From the NCBI RefSeq assembly GCF_900130125.1, contig NZ_FQXY01000010.1:1488001-1552000 (forward strand): a stretch of 64,000 bases of DNA. Direction: 5' to 3'. Source of the stretch: Bacteroides congonensis. GTDB taxonomy: Bacteria; Bacteroidota; Bacteroidia; Bacteroidales; Bacteroidaceae. Below the pieces are notes generated by a model. It ran no database searches. It was not told where the DNA came from and saw only the letters and a program-made list of their open reading frames with translations. The translations under genes were made by a program, and so were the position numbers. Of this stretch, positions 1 through 7,864 are shown one piece after another; position 1 is the first letter of the stretch, and each line of letters starts with the position of its first letter.

Positions 1-1
1 C

Positions 2-793
2 ATTCCTGTGATGGACAATGAGAAACATAAAGCGAAAAAGGGGTATGAGTGGTGCGTGCGCGACGGCATCACGGGAGACGTCATGTTCCATTATGACCGT
101 GGCAGCCGTTCGGGTATGGTAGCCCGTGAACTGCTGGGATGCTACCATGGCATTGTGCAATGCGATGGCTATGCAGCTTACGAACAGTTTGAGCAGATGA
201 AAGGAATCACTCTGGTCGGCTGTTGGGCACATGTCAGAAGGAAGTACGTGGATGCCCTGGAAGAAAACAGGACGCTGGCCACACAGGCGATTCATTACAT
301 CGGTAGGCTGTACAAGGTAGAGTCTGATGCCGGTGAAGCCGGACTCACAGCTGAAGAGCGTAAGGAAAAACGTATTCGTGAGGCCTATCCGCTGATACTT
401 GAATTTGAAAAGTGGCTGCAGGATGCTTATCTTAGAGTGCTTCCTAAAAGCCGCATGGGTAAAGCTATCGAATATACGTACGCGCTTCTTCCCAGGCTTT
501 CCAGATACGTAAACGATGGAAGAATAGAAATTGATGACAACCGCATAGAAAATGTCATAAGACCTTTGGCTTTGGGAAGAAAGAACTATCTGTTCTGCGG
601 CAACGACGCATCCGCATACAGGGCTGCCATCGTGTACTCTCTGATAGCCACCTGCAAGTCTGCAGAAGTAGACCCTAGAATCTGGATGGAAGATGTCCTG
701 AGTAAAATCCCATATTATGAAAGGGATAAAAAGGATATGACAGAACTTCTACCACGTAATTGGGCAAAATCCAATCAAACTTGTTCCGAATAG
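2..793 (+). CDS. IS66 family transposase (TnpC), C-terminal part, cut by window edge
   Basis: The reading frame is open from the first bases, so about 263 C-terminal residues of a roughly 500-residue transposase are visible. It would catalyse DDE-type transposition of its own IS. Diagnostic pieces are IVQCDGYAAYEQF near residue 50 of the visible part (second catalytic Asp), VGCWAHVRRKYVDA, and the C-terminal DDNRIENVIRPLALGRKNYL block carrying the catalytic Glu, followed by a short IS66 C-terminal tail. No frameshift is seen, so the visible portion looks intact. The native start lies upstream of the window; internal GTG/ATG codons at 8-13 are not the start. Confidence 0.93.
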   Translation: MPVMDNEKHKAKKGYEWCVRDGITGDVMFHYDRGSRSGMVARELLGCYHGIVQCDGYAAYEQFEQMKGITLVGCWAHVRRKYVDALEENRTLATQAIHYIGRLYKVESDAGEAGLTAEERKEKRIREAYPLILEFEKWLQDAYLRVLPKSRMGKAIEYTYALLPRLSRYVNDGRIEIDDNRIENVIRPLALGRKNYLFCGNDASAYRAAIVYSLIATCKSAEVDPRIWMEDVLSKIPYYERDKKDMTELLPRNWAKSNQTCSE

Positions 794-799
794 ATACTA

Positions 800-841
800 T
801 TAGTTCCGAATTAACTACGAATAGCACCGATTCGGAACTAA
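800..841 (+). terminator. Inverted repeat after the IS66 transposase, possible terminator
   Basis: Twelve-base arms TTAGTTCCGAAT (800-811) and ATTCGGAACTAA (830-841) are perfect complements around an 18-base loop. A third partial copy (GTTCCGAAT) lies at 783-791 across the stop codon. There is no long T-run, so it could stop transcription leaving the IS or be a transposase-binding subterminal repeat. Confidence 0.5.
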
Positions 842-890
842 TTCACAATATTTGCAACGTGGTTTACCGAATGCTTACGACTAATTAATA

Positions 891-1205
891 TCATCCTAAA
901 TCTATCCCTTCTCTATGTAATATATTACGCAGTTTTGCAAGACTATCAAAATAATATATATTATTACTACCTATTTCAACATATCCTCGTAATATTTGCG
1001 ATGTACTTTCCCTTTCCTTCACTAATTCAGTAACAGACACATTTAATGCTGCTGCTATATTACGTATTGTAGACAGTTGCGTTTGTCCTTTGATAGCTCT
1101 TGTAAGCGATTCAGGAGTAATATTTAATTTAGCTGCTAATTCTTTCATTAATAATCCCTTTTCCTTGCAAATTCGCTTTACATTAATAGCCAAAACATCT
1201 TCCAT
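891..1205 (-). CDS. XRE-family helix-turn-helix repressor
   Basis: This 104-residue Cro/C1-type regulator has its HTH near residues 8-60: a KELAAKLNITPESLTRAIKG helix-turn-helix followed by LSTIRNIAAALNVSVTELV. A short C-terminal tail contains an IYYFDSLAKLRNILHREG motif. I start it at the ATG at 1205 (MEDVLAIN), where the conserved domain begins; an upstream in-frame ATG would add 20 unconserved residues. It is divergent from the serine recombinase at 1364, and the 11-bp inverted repeats between them look like its operators. It probably represses itself and the recombinase. This arrangement is typical of small mobile elements. Confidence 0.8.
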   Translation of the reverse strand: MEDVLAINVKRICKEKGLLMKELAAKLNITPESLTRAIKGQTQLSTIRNIAAALNVSVTELVKERESTSQILRGYVEIGSNNIYYFDSLAKLRNILHREGIDLG

Positions 1206-1275
1206 ACTTTTCTTTTTTTCGACAAACATACTCAAAATATTCATAAGTATCAATATTTGCATCAATAATTATCAT

Positions 1276-1343
1276 ATAATATCAATTTCATTTTGTTTTT
1301 ATTGATATTATACGTATATTTGCATCGTAAATAATGATATTAT
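1276..1343. promoter_or_regulatory. Divergent promoter/operator region between repressor and recombinase
   Basis: A perfect 11-bp inverted repeat, ATAATATCAAT at 1276-1286 and ATTGATATTAT at 1301-1311, brackets the -33 region. A third copy with one mismatch (AATGATATTAT) is at 1333-1343. A Bacteroides promoter for the recombinase overlaps it: TTTG at 1292-1295, 19-base spacer, TATATTTG at 1315-1322. The layout suggests repressor binding that occludes RNA polymerase. Confidence 0.65.
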
Positions 1344-1363
1344 AAATCAATTTTAGAGATAAT

Positions 1364-1984
1364 ATGAAAAAAGTAGTAATATTTGCGAGAGTTTCAACAA
1401 CTATCCAAGATTATGATAGACAAGTGAATGAATTGACAGCTTTAGCTGCTAATAACAATTGGCAGGTATGTGCTTGTTTTACAGAAAAAGTAAGTGGGGC
1501 AAGAGCAAATTCAGAGAGAAAAGAACTTTTACGTATGATGGAGTATATTGAGGCGAATGATGTAGATAAAGTTTTAGTTACAGAATTATCAAGATTGGGA
1601 CGTGATACTTTGCAGGTACTTGAAGTTATTGAGATGTTAAATAATAAGGGGATTTCTTTGTATATACAGAATTACCATATCGAAACGCTTACAGCACAAG
1701 GCAAAGTGAATCCTATGAGTCAATTCTTAGTTACAATTTTATCAGAAGTGGCAAGAATGGAGCGGAAGACTATTCGTGAACGGGTACAAAGTGGCTATCA
1801 TAATTATCGTGCCAATGGCGGCAAAGTAGGGCGTAAGGCAGGGTATCGAAAAGATGTAAATGTCATGTTGGAGGAATACAAAGAAGAGACCAAATTGTTA
1901 AAAAAGAATTATAGTCTCAGAAATATTTATGCTTTAACGGGAACAAGTGTCAATACGTTAAGAAAGATAAAAACGCTTATGTAA
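1364..1984 (+). CDS. Small serine recombinase (resolvase/invertase family)
   Basis: This 206-residue protein has the canonical resolvase/invertase layout. The N-terminal catalytic domain begins VVIFARVSTTIQDYDRQ with the nucleophile Ser in ARVST (residue 11). It contains ELSRLGRDTLQVLEVIEML and an E-helix (VARMERKTIRERVQSG), and ends in a C-terminal HTH (YSLRNIYALTGTSVNTLRKI). It should cut and rejoin short DNA sites as a dimer. It is transcribed from TTTG-N19-TATATTTG under probable control of the divergent XRE protein. Its site is not evident; the inverted-repeat block at 1996-2094 just downstream is a candidate. It may belong to the same element as the large recombinase at 2292. Confidence 0.9.
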   Translation: MKKVVIFARVSTTIQDYDRQVNELTALAANNNWQVCACFTEKVSGARANSERKELLRMMEYIEANDVDKVLVTELSRLGRDTLQVLEVIEMLNNKGISLYIQNYHIETLTAQGKVNPMSQFLVTILSEVARMERKTIRERVQSGYHNYRANGGKVGRKAGYRKDVNVMLEEYKEETKLLKKNYSLRNIYALTGTSVNTLRKIKTLM

Positions 1985-1995
1985 GAGTGATTATG

Positions 1996-2094
1996 GCCTC
2001 ATCCATGAGTGTACCTTATTCTTATATAGATTGAGAGAGGCGGGATAAATTAATTTGTATACATTTAAGAAATGTTGATTTATCCTGATGAGGC
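1996..2094. repeat. Nested inverted-repeat block downstream of the resolvase
   Basis: Outer arms GCCTCATC (1996-2003) and GATGAGGC (2087-2094) enclose inner arms GGATAAAT (2043-2050) and ATTTATCC (2078-2085). The region also contains CTCATCCATGAG near 1998. No long ORF covers it. It could be a transcription terminator/RNA structure or a recombinase site; the sequence does not decide which. Confidence 0.45.
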
Positions 2095-2146
2095 TGAAAT
2101 ACAAAAATAACTGCCTTTTGAGCAGAGGGAAATACCATGTATGTTA

Positions 2147-2290
2147 ATGATAACATTGGAATTATGCAGACAGATTTTAAACAAGAATGGCAAAAAGGAC
2201 TATACAGATAAAGACATAGAAAGAATAAGAGAGTTTCTGTATAAAATAGGTGAGATTCAAATAGAAGTTGAACGTAAAATAGCTAAATGA
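2147..2290 (+). CDS. Small protein encoded directly upstream of the large serine recombinase
   Basis: A 47-residue ORF reads MITLELCRQILNKNGKK, then YTDKDIERIREFLYKIGEIQ, ending KIAK. Its TGA (2288-2290) is one base before the ATG of the recombinase at 2292, the spacing expected for translational coupling. The predicted secondary structure is helix-turn-helix-like. From memory, similar short proteins precede large serine recombinases in Bacteroidetes; I cannot name a family. A role as recombinase accessory or directionality factor is inference from position only. Confidence 0.6.
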   Translation: MITLELCRQILNKNGKKDYTDKDIERIREFLYKIGEIQIEVERKIAK

Positions 2291-2291
2291 T

Positions 2292-3851
2292 ATGAATGTG
2301 TTAGGATATGTTCGCGTAAGTACGGACGAACAAGCAGAGAAAGGTTTTAGTCTTGAATTTCAGACCAGGTATATAAGGCAACATTGTGAAGTAAAGAAAA
2401 ATAATCTAATAGCAATCTATGATGAGGATTGCAGTGCAAAGAATTTCAATCGACCACGTTTTAAAGAGATGAAGGCTTATGCTTTTAAAAAGACAAATCA
2501 TGTGGATATGATTTTAGTCACTCGTTGGGATAGATTTGCTCGTAATTTGACGCAGGCATTAGTGCAGATTGAGAAGTTTAAAGAAAAGGGGATTGAAGTA
2601 AATAGTGTAGAGCAGCATATTGATTATGGGCAACCTGATTATATTGTTATGCTTTCCATGTATCTTTCAACTTCACATTCGGAAAGATTGAAAATATCTC
2701 GACGAGTGAAAGAATGTAATTTTGCAGCAAGGAAAAATGGGAAATATACGAATGGACATCCAGCTAAAGGATATTGCTGGAAGAAGCACGCAAAGAACGA
2801 AGAATCGGAATTGCTGATTGACAGACCTGTGGCTAATCTTATAGTAGAAAGTTTCAACTTGTTTGCGACAGGTCTGTATTCAGCCGACAGAGTGCGGCAA
2901 ATGATGGCTGAAAAGGGGCTGAAAATGCAAAAGCAGAGCTTTCTTAACATGCTCCGAAATAGGTTGTACATTGGTGAGGTACATGTGCCGAGCTATAATG
3001 GTAGCAAGGATGAATGGGTAAAAGGGATTCATGAACCATTGATAGATAGAGAGTTGTTTAATGCGGTACAAACTTTGTTAGATGGTAAGAAGAGAAACCA
3101 TCCTAAAGCAAAAGCAAAAGTCGTGCCCGAACTTTTTCTACGTAACTTTTTGGTTTGTCCTGTTTGCAATGGCAATTTGACAGGTAGTTTTTCAAGAAGC
3201 CGTAATGGAAGTCGTTATCCGTATTACCATTGCAACCATTCAGGTCATCAACGGATAAAAGCAGAGGAGGCGAATAGGACGTTTGTTCAATTTCTTAATA
3301 GTTTTATTCCTGATGAGGCTATCTTGGAATTATTCAAATTGGTTATTGCTGATTTAAAGCAGGTTTTAAAATCGGATATAAACAAACAGATTCAATGTAT
3401 GGATGATGAGATAGTGGAATTGGAGAATAAAATAAATGAGACTGATGATATGTTGATAGAGAAGGCGATTGATATAGATACACATAAAAGAATAATCGCT
3501 CGCCACAAACAGTGTATTATTGAATTACGAGACAAACAAAACCTTTTAAAAAATAGTGATATAAAAGAGGTGCAAGAAAAGATAGAATACTCTACTAATA
3601 TTTTAACTCATTTAGGAGATTATTTTGAAAAAGCAGATGCGGAAACTAAAATAAAGTTGGTTGGTTCGATAATAGTTGGAAAAATGCAATTTTTGGAAAA
3701 TAGTTATCGAACCGCTGAAATGAATGAAGTTCTTAATAAAATAGGTATGATTTCCAGTGAATTACAAAGGCTTGAAAAAGAAAAAGCCACCCAAATAGGT
3801 GGCTTGTCTAATCTGGCTCTTCCTCTTGGACTTGAACCAAGGACCCTCTGA
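2292..3851 (+). CDS. Large serine recombinase (site-specific integrase)
   Basis: This is a 519-residue integrase-type serine recombinase. The N-terminal resolvase domain has YVRVSTDEQAEKGFSLEFQ (nucleophile Ser10) and a VTRWDRFARN segment. A recombinase domain follows near residues 165-265 (NLIVESFNLFATGLYSADRV). A zinc-ribbon has FLVCPVCNGNL near residue 290 and a downstream YHCNHSGH. A long coiled coil (about 365-450) is typical of this family's synapsis subdomain. Such enzymes integrate and excise elements at short att sites. The last residues (about 497-519) are encoded by the terminator and 3' end of the oppositely oriented tRNA-Asn gene, so the C-terminus may have been set by the insertion site. 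It is preceded by a one-base-spaced small ORF. Confidence 0.92.
   Translation: MNVLGYVRVSTDEQAEKGFSLEFQTRYIRQHCEVKKNNLIAIYDEDCSAKNFNRPRFKEMKAYAFKKTNHVDMILVTRWDRFARNLTQALVQIEKFKEKGIEVNSVEQHIDYGQPDYIVMLSMYLSTSHSERLKISRRVKECNFAARKNGKYTNGHPAKGYCWKKHAKNEESELLIDRPVANLIVESFNLFATGLYSADRVRQMMAEKGLKMQKQSFLNMLRNRLYIGEVHVPSYNGSKDEWVKGIHEPLIDRELFNAVQTLLDGKKRNHPKAKAKVVPELFLRNFLVCPVCNGNLTGSFSRSRNGSRYPYYHCNHSGHQRIKAEEANRTFVQFLNSFIPDEAILELFKLVIADLKQVLKSDINKQIQCMDDEIVELENKINETDDMLIEKAIDIDTHKRIIARHKQCIIELRDKQNLLKNSDIKEVQEKIEYSTNILTHLGDYFEKADAETKIKLVGSIIVGKMQFLENSYRTAEMNEVLNKIGMISSELQRLEKEKATQIGGLSNLALPLGLEPRTL
3784..3805 (-). terminator. Intrinsic terminator of the tRNA-Asn operon
   Basis: AAGCCACC (3784-3791) and GGTGGCTT (3798-3805) form an 8-bp stem with a 6-base loop. 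On the minus strand it is followed by a T-rich run, placed 11 bases after the proximal tRNA 3' end. It lies wholly inside the 3' end of the oppositely oriented recombinase ORF. Confidence 0.85.
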
Positions 3852-3890
3852 TTAACAGTCAGATGCTCTAACCGACTGAGCTAAGGAAGA
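3817..3890 (-). tRNA. tRNA-Asn (anticodon GTT), promoter-distal copy
   Basis: This is a 74-base cloverleaf: acceptor TCTTCCT/AGGAAGA with discriminator G, D-arm GCTCAGTCGGTTAGAGC, anticodon loop CTGTTAA (anticodon GTT), and T-arm with GGTTCAAGTCC. The bases after the discriminator read CCA, so the 3' end is encoded in this copy. It is identical to the copy at 3917-3990 and co-transcribed with it. Confidence 0.97.
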
Positions 3891-3916
3891 ATGTGCAACC
3901 GAGATTTTTAACTTTG

Positions 3917-3990
3917 CTCTTCCTCTTGGACTTGAACCAAGGACCCTCTGATTAACAGTCAGATGCTCTAACCGACTGAGCTAAGGAAGA
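3917..3990 (-). tRNA. tRNA-Asn (anticodon GTT), promoter-proximal copy
   Basis: Identical over 74 bases to the downstream copy and separated from it by 26 bases. The bases following its discriminator are CAA rather than CCA, so CCA would be completed post-transcriptionally. The promoter is at about 4012-4042 on the minus strand. Confidence 0.97.
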
Positions 3991-4011
3991 ATGTTTTTCT
4001 CAATTGCGATG

Positions 4012-4042
4012 CAAAAGTACTAGGTTTTTTTGAAATATGCAA
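4012..4042 (-). promoter_or_regulatory. Promoter of the tRNA-Asn pair
   Basis: On the minus strand TTG (4040-4042), a 20-base spacer and TACTTTTG (4012-4019) match the Bacteroides primary sigma consensus and lie about 22 bases before the tRNA 5' end. Confidence 0.75.
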
Positions 4043-4067
4043 TATCTTTGCAAAAAAAATATTTGAA

Positions 4068-5057
4068 ATGGACAAAATAATAGGATTGGGCAACGCCCTG
4101 GTAGACGTACTTGCAACCCTAAAGGATGATACGCTCCTGGATGAAATGGGATTACCCAAAGGAAGCATGCAACTCATTGATGACGCTAAGTTACAGCAGA
4201 TTAACACACGATTTTCGCAAATGAAAACCCATTTGGCAACGGGGGGATCGGCTGGAAATACCATCCTCGGACTGGCCTGTTTGGGTGCCGGAACAGGTTT
4301 TATTGGAAAAGTAGGAAATGATCATTATGGAGAATATTTTCGCAAAAATCTTCAGAAAAATAAGATTGAGGACTCATTATTGACCTCAGAACAACTTCCT
4401 TCCGGCGTCGCATCCACTTTTATTTCACCGGATGGGGAACGTACTTTCGGTACTTACCTGGGAGCAGCCGCTTCCTTGAAAGCGGAAGAACTCACGCTCG
4501 ATATGTTTAAAGGGTATGCATACTTGTTTATTGAAGGATATTTGGTTCAGGATCACGAAATGATTCTCCATGCCATTGAATTGGCAAAAGAAGCAGGCTT
4601 GCAGATTTGTCTTGACATGGCAAGTTATAATATTGTAGCCAATGATCTGGAATTCTTCTCCTTATTAATAAATAAGTATGTGGATATTGTTTTTGCGAAT
4701 GAAGAAGAAGCGAAAGCATTTACAGGCAAAGAGCCGGAAGAAGCTTTGGGAATTATTGCCAAGAAGTGCAGCATTGCCATTGTGAAAGTAGGAGCAAACG
4801 GTTCTTATATTCGTAAAGGAACGGAAGAAATCAAAGTTTCCGCTATCCCGGTAGGGAAAGTGATAGATACAACCGGAGCGGGTGACTATTTTGCTGCCGG
4901 TTTCTTATACGGTTTGACTTGCGGATATTCATTGGAGAAGTGTGCTAAAATAGGTTCCATTCTCTCGGGAAATGTTATTCAGGTAATTGGAACAACAATA
5001 CCGGAAGAACGCTGGGATGAAATTAAGTTAAATATTAACAGGATTCTAGCGGAATAA
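4068..5057 (+). CDS. PfkB-family sugar/nucleoside kinase (adenosine kinase-like)
   Basis: This 329-residue ribokinase-fold enzyme transfers phosphate from ATP to a sugar or nucleoside. Visible signatures are the N-terminal GLGNALVDVLA strand, the substrate-side loop HLATGGSAGNTILGLACLG (residues about 56-75), and the C-terminal PfkB signature DTTGAGDYFAAGF (about 266-278) with the catalytic Asp in GAGD. Bacteroides genomes usually annotate this orthologue as adenosine kinase; motifs alone do not settle the substrate. It starts at the ATG right after TATCTTTG (4043-4050), so its leader is very short. Next downstream, 45 bases on, is the tail protease gene on the same strand, likely one operon. 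Confidence 0.88.
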   Translation: MDKIIGLGNALVDVLATLKDDTLLDEMGLPKGSMQLIDDAKLQQINTRFSQMKTHLATGGSAGNTILGLACLGAGTGFIGKVGNDHYGEYFRKNLQKNKIEDSLLTSEQLPSGVASTFISPDGERTFGTYLGAAASLKAEELTLDMFKGYAYLFIEGYLVQDHEMILHAIELAKEAGLQICLDMASYNIVANDLEFFSLLINKYVDIVFANEEEAKAFTGKEPEEALGIIAKKCSIAIVKVGANGSYIRKGTEEIKVSAIPVGKVIDTTGAGDYFAAGFLYGLTCGYSLEKCAKIGSILSGNVIQVIGTTIPEERWDEIKLNINRILAE

Positions 5058-5102
5058 CCAAGGATTGAGTTACTTTTACAACTCATTTATATTGAAAGAA
5101 GT

Positions 5103-6791
5103 ATGAAAAAATTGCTGAATGGGCGGGTAGCTGTCGTTATAGTGGCTGTAATGGCTGCCGTAGCTTTCTTTAGTTTCAAGAGTGGCGACGACCGCAATTT
5201 CCAGATTGCAAAGAATCTGGATATATTTAACGCGATTGTGAAGGAACTGGATATGTTCTATGTAGATACGATCGACCCGAATAAGACAATCAGGGAAGGA
5301 ATCGACAATATGCTTTTCACGCTGGATCCTTATACGGAATATTTCCCCGAAGAAGACCAGAGCGAACTGGAACAGATGATTAAGGGCTCATTCGGTGGTA
5401 TAGGCTCCTACATTGCTTATAATACCAAACTGAAATGCTCGATGATTTCCGAACCGTTCGAAGGCACACCGGCAGCGAAAGCCGGATTGAAAGCCGGAGA
5501 TATTCTGATGGAGATTGACGGGACAGACCTTGCAGGCAAGAACAATGCGGAAGTCAGCCAGATGTTGCGCGGACAGGCGGGTACCAGTTTCAAGCTGAAA
5601 GTGGAACGTCCGAACGCCAAAGGCGGACGCACTCCGATGGAATTCACGATTGTGCGTGAATCTATTCAGAATCCTTCCATTCCTTATGCTGCCGTACTCG
5701 ATAATCAGGTAGGGTACATCAACTTGAGTACTTTTTCCGGTAATCCTTCCAAAGATTTCAAGAAAGCATTTTTGGATTTGAAGAAACAGGGAGCCACTTC
5801 GCTGGTTATCGACCTTCGTGGAAACGGCGGCGGCCTGCTGGATGAAGCGGTGGAAATTGCCAACTATTTCTTGCCGCGTGGAAAGGTGATTGTGACGACT
5901 AAGGGAAAAATCAAGCAAGCCAGCAATACGTATAAGACATTGCGCGAACCGCTGGATTTGGATATTCCAATTGCAGTGTTGGTTAATAGCGGGACAGCTT
6001 CCGCTTCCGAAATTCTGTCAGGTTCTTTGCAAGACCTTGACCGTGCGGTAGTCATTGGCAGCCGTACTTTCGGAAAAGGGTTGGTACAGGTTCCCCGTTC
6101 GCTGCCTTATGGCGGAACGATGAAGGTGACTACTTCCAAATATTATATTCCTAGCGGACGCTGCGTGCAGGCCATCGACTACAAGCATCGCAATGAAGAC
6201 GGAAGTGTAGGGACTATTCCCGATAGTCTGACTAAAGTATTTCATACGGCAGCCGGACGTGAAGTCCGTGACGGCGGCGGTGTAATGCCGGATATTGTCA
6301 TCAAGCAGGAGAAATTGCCGAATATCCTGTTCTATCTGGTACGTGATAATCTGATTTTCGATTATGCAACCCAATATTGTCTGGATCATCCTACCGTCGT
6401 TGCTCCTGAAAAGTTTGAAGTGACGGACGCTGATTATAATGCCTTTAAAGCATTGGTGAAGAAAGCCGATTTCAAATATGACCAGCAAAGCGAGAAGATT
6501 CTGAAAACGTTGAAGGAAGCTGCGGAGTTTGAAGGGTATATGACGGATGCTTCGGAAGAGTTCAAGGCACTCGAAAAGAAGCTGAACCATGACTTGGAAC
6601 GTGATTTGGATTATTTCTCCGGTGATATAAAGAAAATGATTGCTTCTGAAATTATCAAGCGTTACTACTATCAGCGCGGTAATATCATCCAGCAGTTGAA
6701 AGATGATGACGGGTTGAAGGAAGCAGTGAAAGTCCTGAACGATCCGGTGAAGTATAAAGAAATGCTGAGTGCGCCGGTTGCAAAGAAATGA
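5103..6791 (+). CDS. C-terminal processing peptidase, S41 family (CtpA/Tsp)
   Basis: This 562-residue periplasmic, membrane-anchored serine protease cleaves proteins from their C-termini. An N-terminal hydrophobic anchor (about residues 8-25, VAVVIVAVMAAVAFF) is followed by a helical segment. A PDZ domain comes next (about 95-185: GGIGSYIAYN, AAKAGLKAGDILMEIDG). The S41 core has LVIDLRGNGGGLLDEAVEIA, Ser300 in GTASASE and Lys325 in FGKG, giving the Ser/Lys dyad. A long C-terminal helical region follows. Length and order match Bacteroides S41 proteases. It probably shares a transcript with the kinase at 4068, and a strong bidirectional hairpin follows. Confidence 0.94.
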   Translation: MKKLLNGRVAVVIVAVMAAVAFFSFKSGDDRNFQIAKNLDIFNAIVKELDMFYVDTIDPNKTIREGIDNMLFTLDPYTEYFPEEDQSELEQMIKGSFGGIGSYIAYNTKLKCSMISEPFEGTPAAKAGLKAGDILMEIDGTDLAGKNNAEVSQMLRGQAGTSFKLKVERPNAKGGRTPMEFTIVRESIQNPSIPYAAVLDNQVGYINLSTFSGNPSKDFKKAFLDLKKQGATSLVIDLRGNGGGLLDEAVEIANYFLPRGKVIVTTKGKIKQASNTYKTLREPLDLDIPIAVLVNSGTASASEILSGSLQDLDRAVVIGSRTFGKGLVQVPRSLPYGGTMKVTTSKYYIPSGRCVQAIDYKHRNEDGSVGTIPDSLTKVFHTAAGREVRDGGGVMPDIVIKQEKLPNILFYLVRDNLIFDYATQYCLDHPTVVAPEKFEVTDADYNAFKALVKKADFKYDQQSEKILKTLKEAAEFEGYMTDASEEFKALEKKLNHDLERDLDYFSGDIKKMIASEIIKRYYYQRGNIIQQLKDDDGLKEAVKVLNDPVKYKEMLSAPVAKK

Positions 6792-6809
6792 GATTGAATA
6801 GATAAGAAA

Positions 6810-6847
6810 AACGGTGGATAGCTATATTGCAAGAGCTATCCACCGTT
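6810..6847. terminator. Bidirectional intrinsic terminator
   Basis: Fourteen-base perfect arms AACGGTGGATAGCT (6810-6823) and AGCTATCCACCGTT (6834-6847) are flanked by T-runs on both strands. They separate the convergent protease and histidine kinase genes. Confidence 0.92.
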
Positions 6848-6867
6848 TTTTATTTATCAAAGTGCCT

Positions 6868-7680
6868 TTAGACGTGAACCAGAGGGAGAGTAAAGTAGAA
6901 TCTGCTTCCTTTGCCTTCTTGGGAACGCAGCCAGATTCGTCCGCCCATCTTTTCTACTAACATTCTGCAGAGTGCCAGTCCCAGTCCGGTTCCCTGTATG
7001 AAATCATTCACTTTACCGAAACGGCGGAAGATGGTAGCTGCCCTTTCTGCGGCAATACCGATGCCGCTGTCCTTGACATAGAATTCCACAAAATCCTCTT
7101 TTTCACGATAGCCGAAGTGAATTTCTCCCTTGGGAGTGAATTTGGTAGCGTTGCTAAGCAGATTACTTATAACCTGTATGATACGGTTCCAGTCGCCGGA
7201 AGCATACATATCCGTATTTACATCATCCAGGATGAGTTTGACGTTACTTTGAGTTTTATAATGGAATCGCTGTTCCAGTTGCCGGCAAATATCAATTAAC
7301 TTGATAGGGCGGATATTGAACTTGAGCGATCCGGCTTCAAGCGATGATAAATCAAGGATATCATTAAACAAGTTCAATAGTATCTCCGAGTTTCTGTCAA
7401 TAATTTCGGAATATTGCTTTTTATCTTCTGTACATTCCGCAGATGCGAGCAATTTGGAGAATCCGACTATGGCATTGAGTGGAGTACGGATTTCATGGCT
7501 CATATTGGCAAGAAAGGCAGATTTGAGCCGGTCGGACTCTTCGGCTTTTATCCTGGCGGCATCCAGTTCCTTTTGTTGTTTTGCGTATACATGTTGAGAA
7601 GAAAGAGATTCTGCCTTCTTCTCTAATTGTTCGATTATTTCTAATAACTCTTCTTTTGTTTTGTTGTCGTAGTTTCGCAT
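6868..7680 (-). CDS. Soluble sensor histidine kinase
   Basis: This is a 270-residue kinase without membrane segments. An N-terminal coiled coil (residues 1-50, rich in E/K/L) leads into a HisKA domain with phospho-acceptor His62 (FLANMSHEIRTPLN). A HATPase_c domain follows with its N box (QVISNLLSNATKFT), G1 box (VKDSGIGI), F box (IFRRFGK) and G2 box (GTGLGLALCRMLVEKMGG). The lack of a sensor or receiver domain means the input must come through the coiled coil or a partner protein. No response regulator is adjacent. It is transcribed from the minus strand; a TATATTTG-like -7 box lies at 7733-7740. Target unknown. Confidence 0.92.
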   Translation of the reverse strand: MRNYDNKTKEELLEIIEQLEKKAESLSSQHVYAKQQKELDAARIKAEESDRLKSAFLANMSHEIRTPLNAIVGFSKLLASAECTEDKKQYSEIIDRNSEILLNLFNDILDLSSLEAGSLKFNIRPIKLIDICRQLEQRFHYKTQSNVKLILDDVNTDMYASGDWNRIIQVISNLLSNATKFTPKGEIHFGYREKEDFVEFYVKDSGIGIAAERAATIFRRFGKVNDFIQGTGLGLALCRMLVEKMGGRIWLRSQEGKGSRFYFTLPLVHV

Positions 7681-7804
7681 AGAGGGCTTACTGCTATTTA
7701 CTAAAATGTTGTATAAACTGTTTTATCTGTTGCAAATATAAGACAATAAATTGATAAACCGGGTGACCTTCCAAGTTATTATAATATAAAAAAAACAGAT
7801 AGCT

Positions 7805-7836
7805 TTTGCCCTACTAATCAGAATGTTCTATCTTTG
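7805..7836 (+). promoter_or_regulatory. Promoter of S-adenosylhomocysteinase
   Basis: TTTG (7805-7808), a 20-base spacer and TATCTTTG (7829-7836) fit the Bacteroides consensus, 28 bases before the chosen ATG. Confidence 0.85.
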
Positions 7837-7864
7837 TACCATTATATATTAAATGATTTACAAT

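Larger units (their letters stand above)
1..878 (+). mobile_element. IS66-family insertion sequence, right part
   Basis: The window opens inside an IS66-type element: its transposase fills the left edge and a candidate terminal inverted repeat lies at 859-878. Read on the minus strand that repeat begins GTAAGCATTCGGTAAACCAC, and IS66 ends classically start with GTAA. The left end lies outside the window, so the element length and the 8-bp target duplication cannot be verified; the candidate right copy of the duplication would be 879-886. Confidence 0.7.

Noticed and set aside
3817..3990. Tandem tRNA-Asn pair as direct-repeat ends of an excised element
   Set aside because: Only 26 bases separate the two identical genes, and both are complete with a shared promoter and terminator, so a simple gene duplication explains them.
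7837..7864. SAH or SAM riboswitch before ahcY
   Set aside because: The leader between promoter and start is only about 20 bases.
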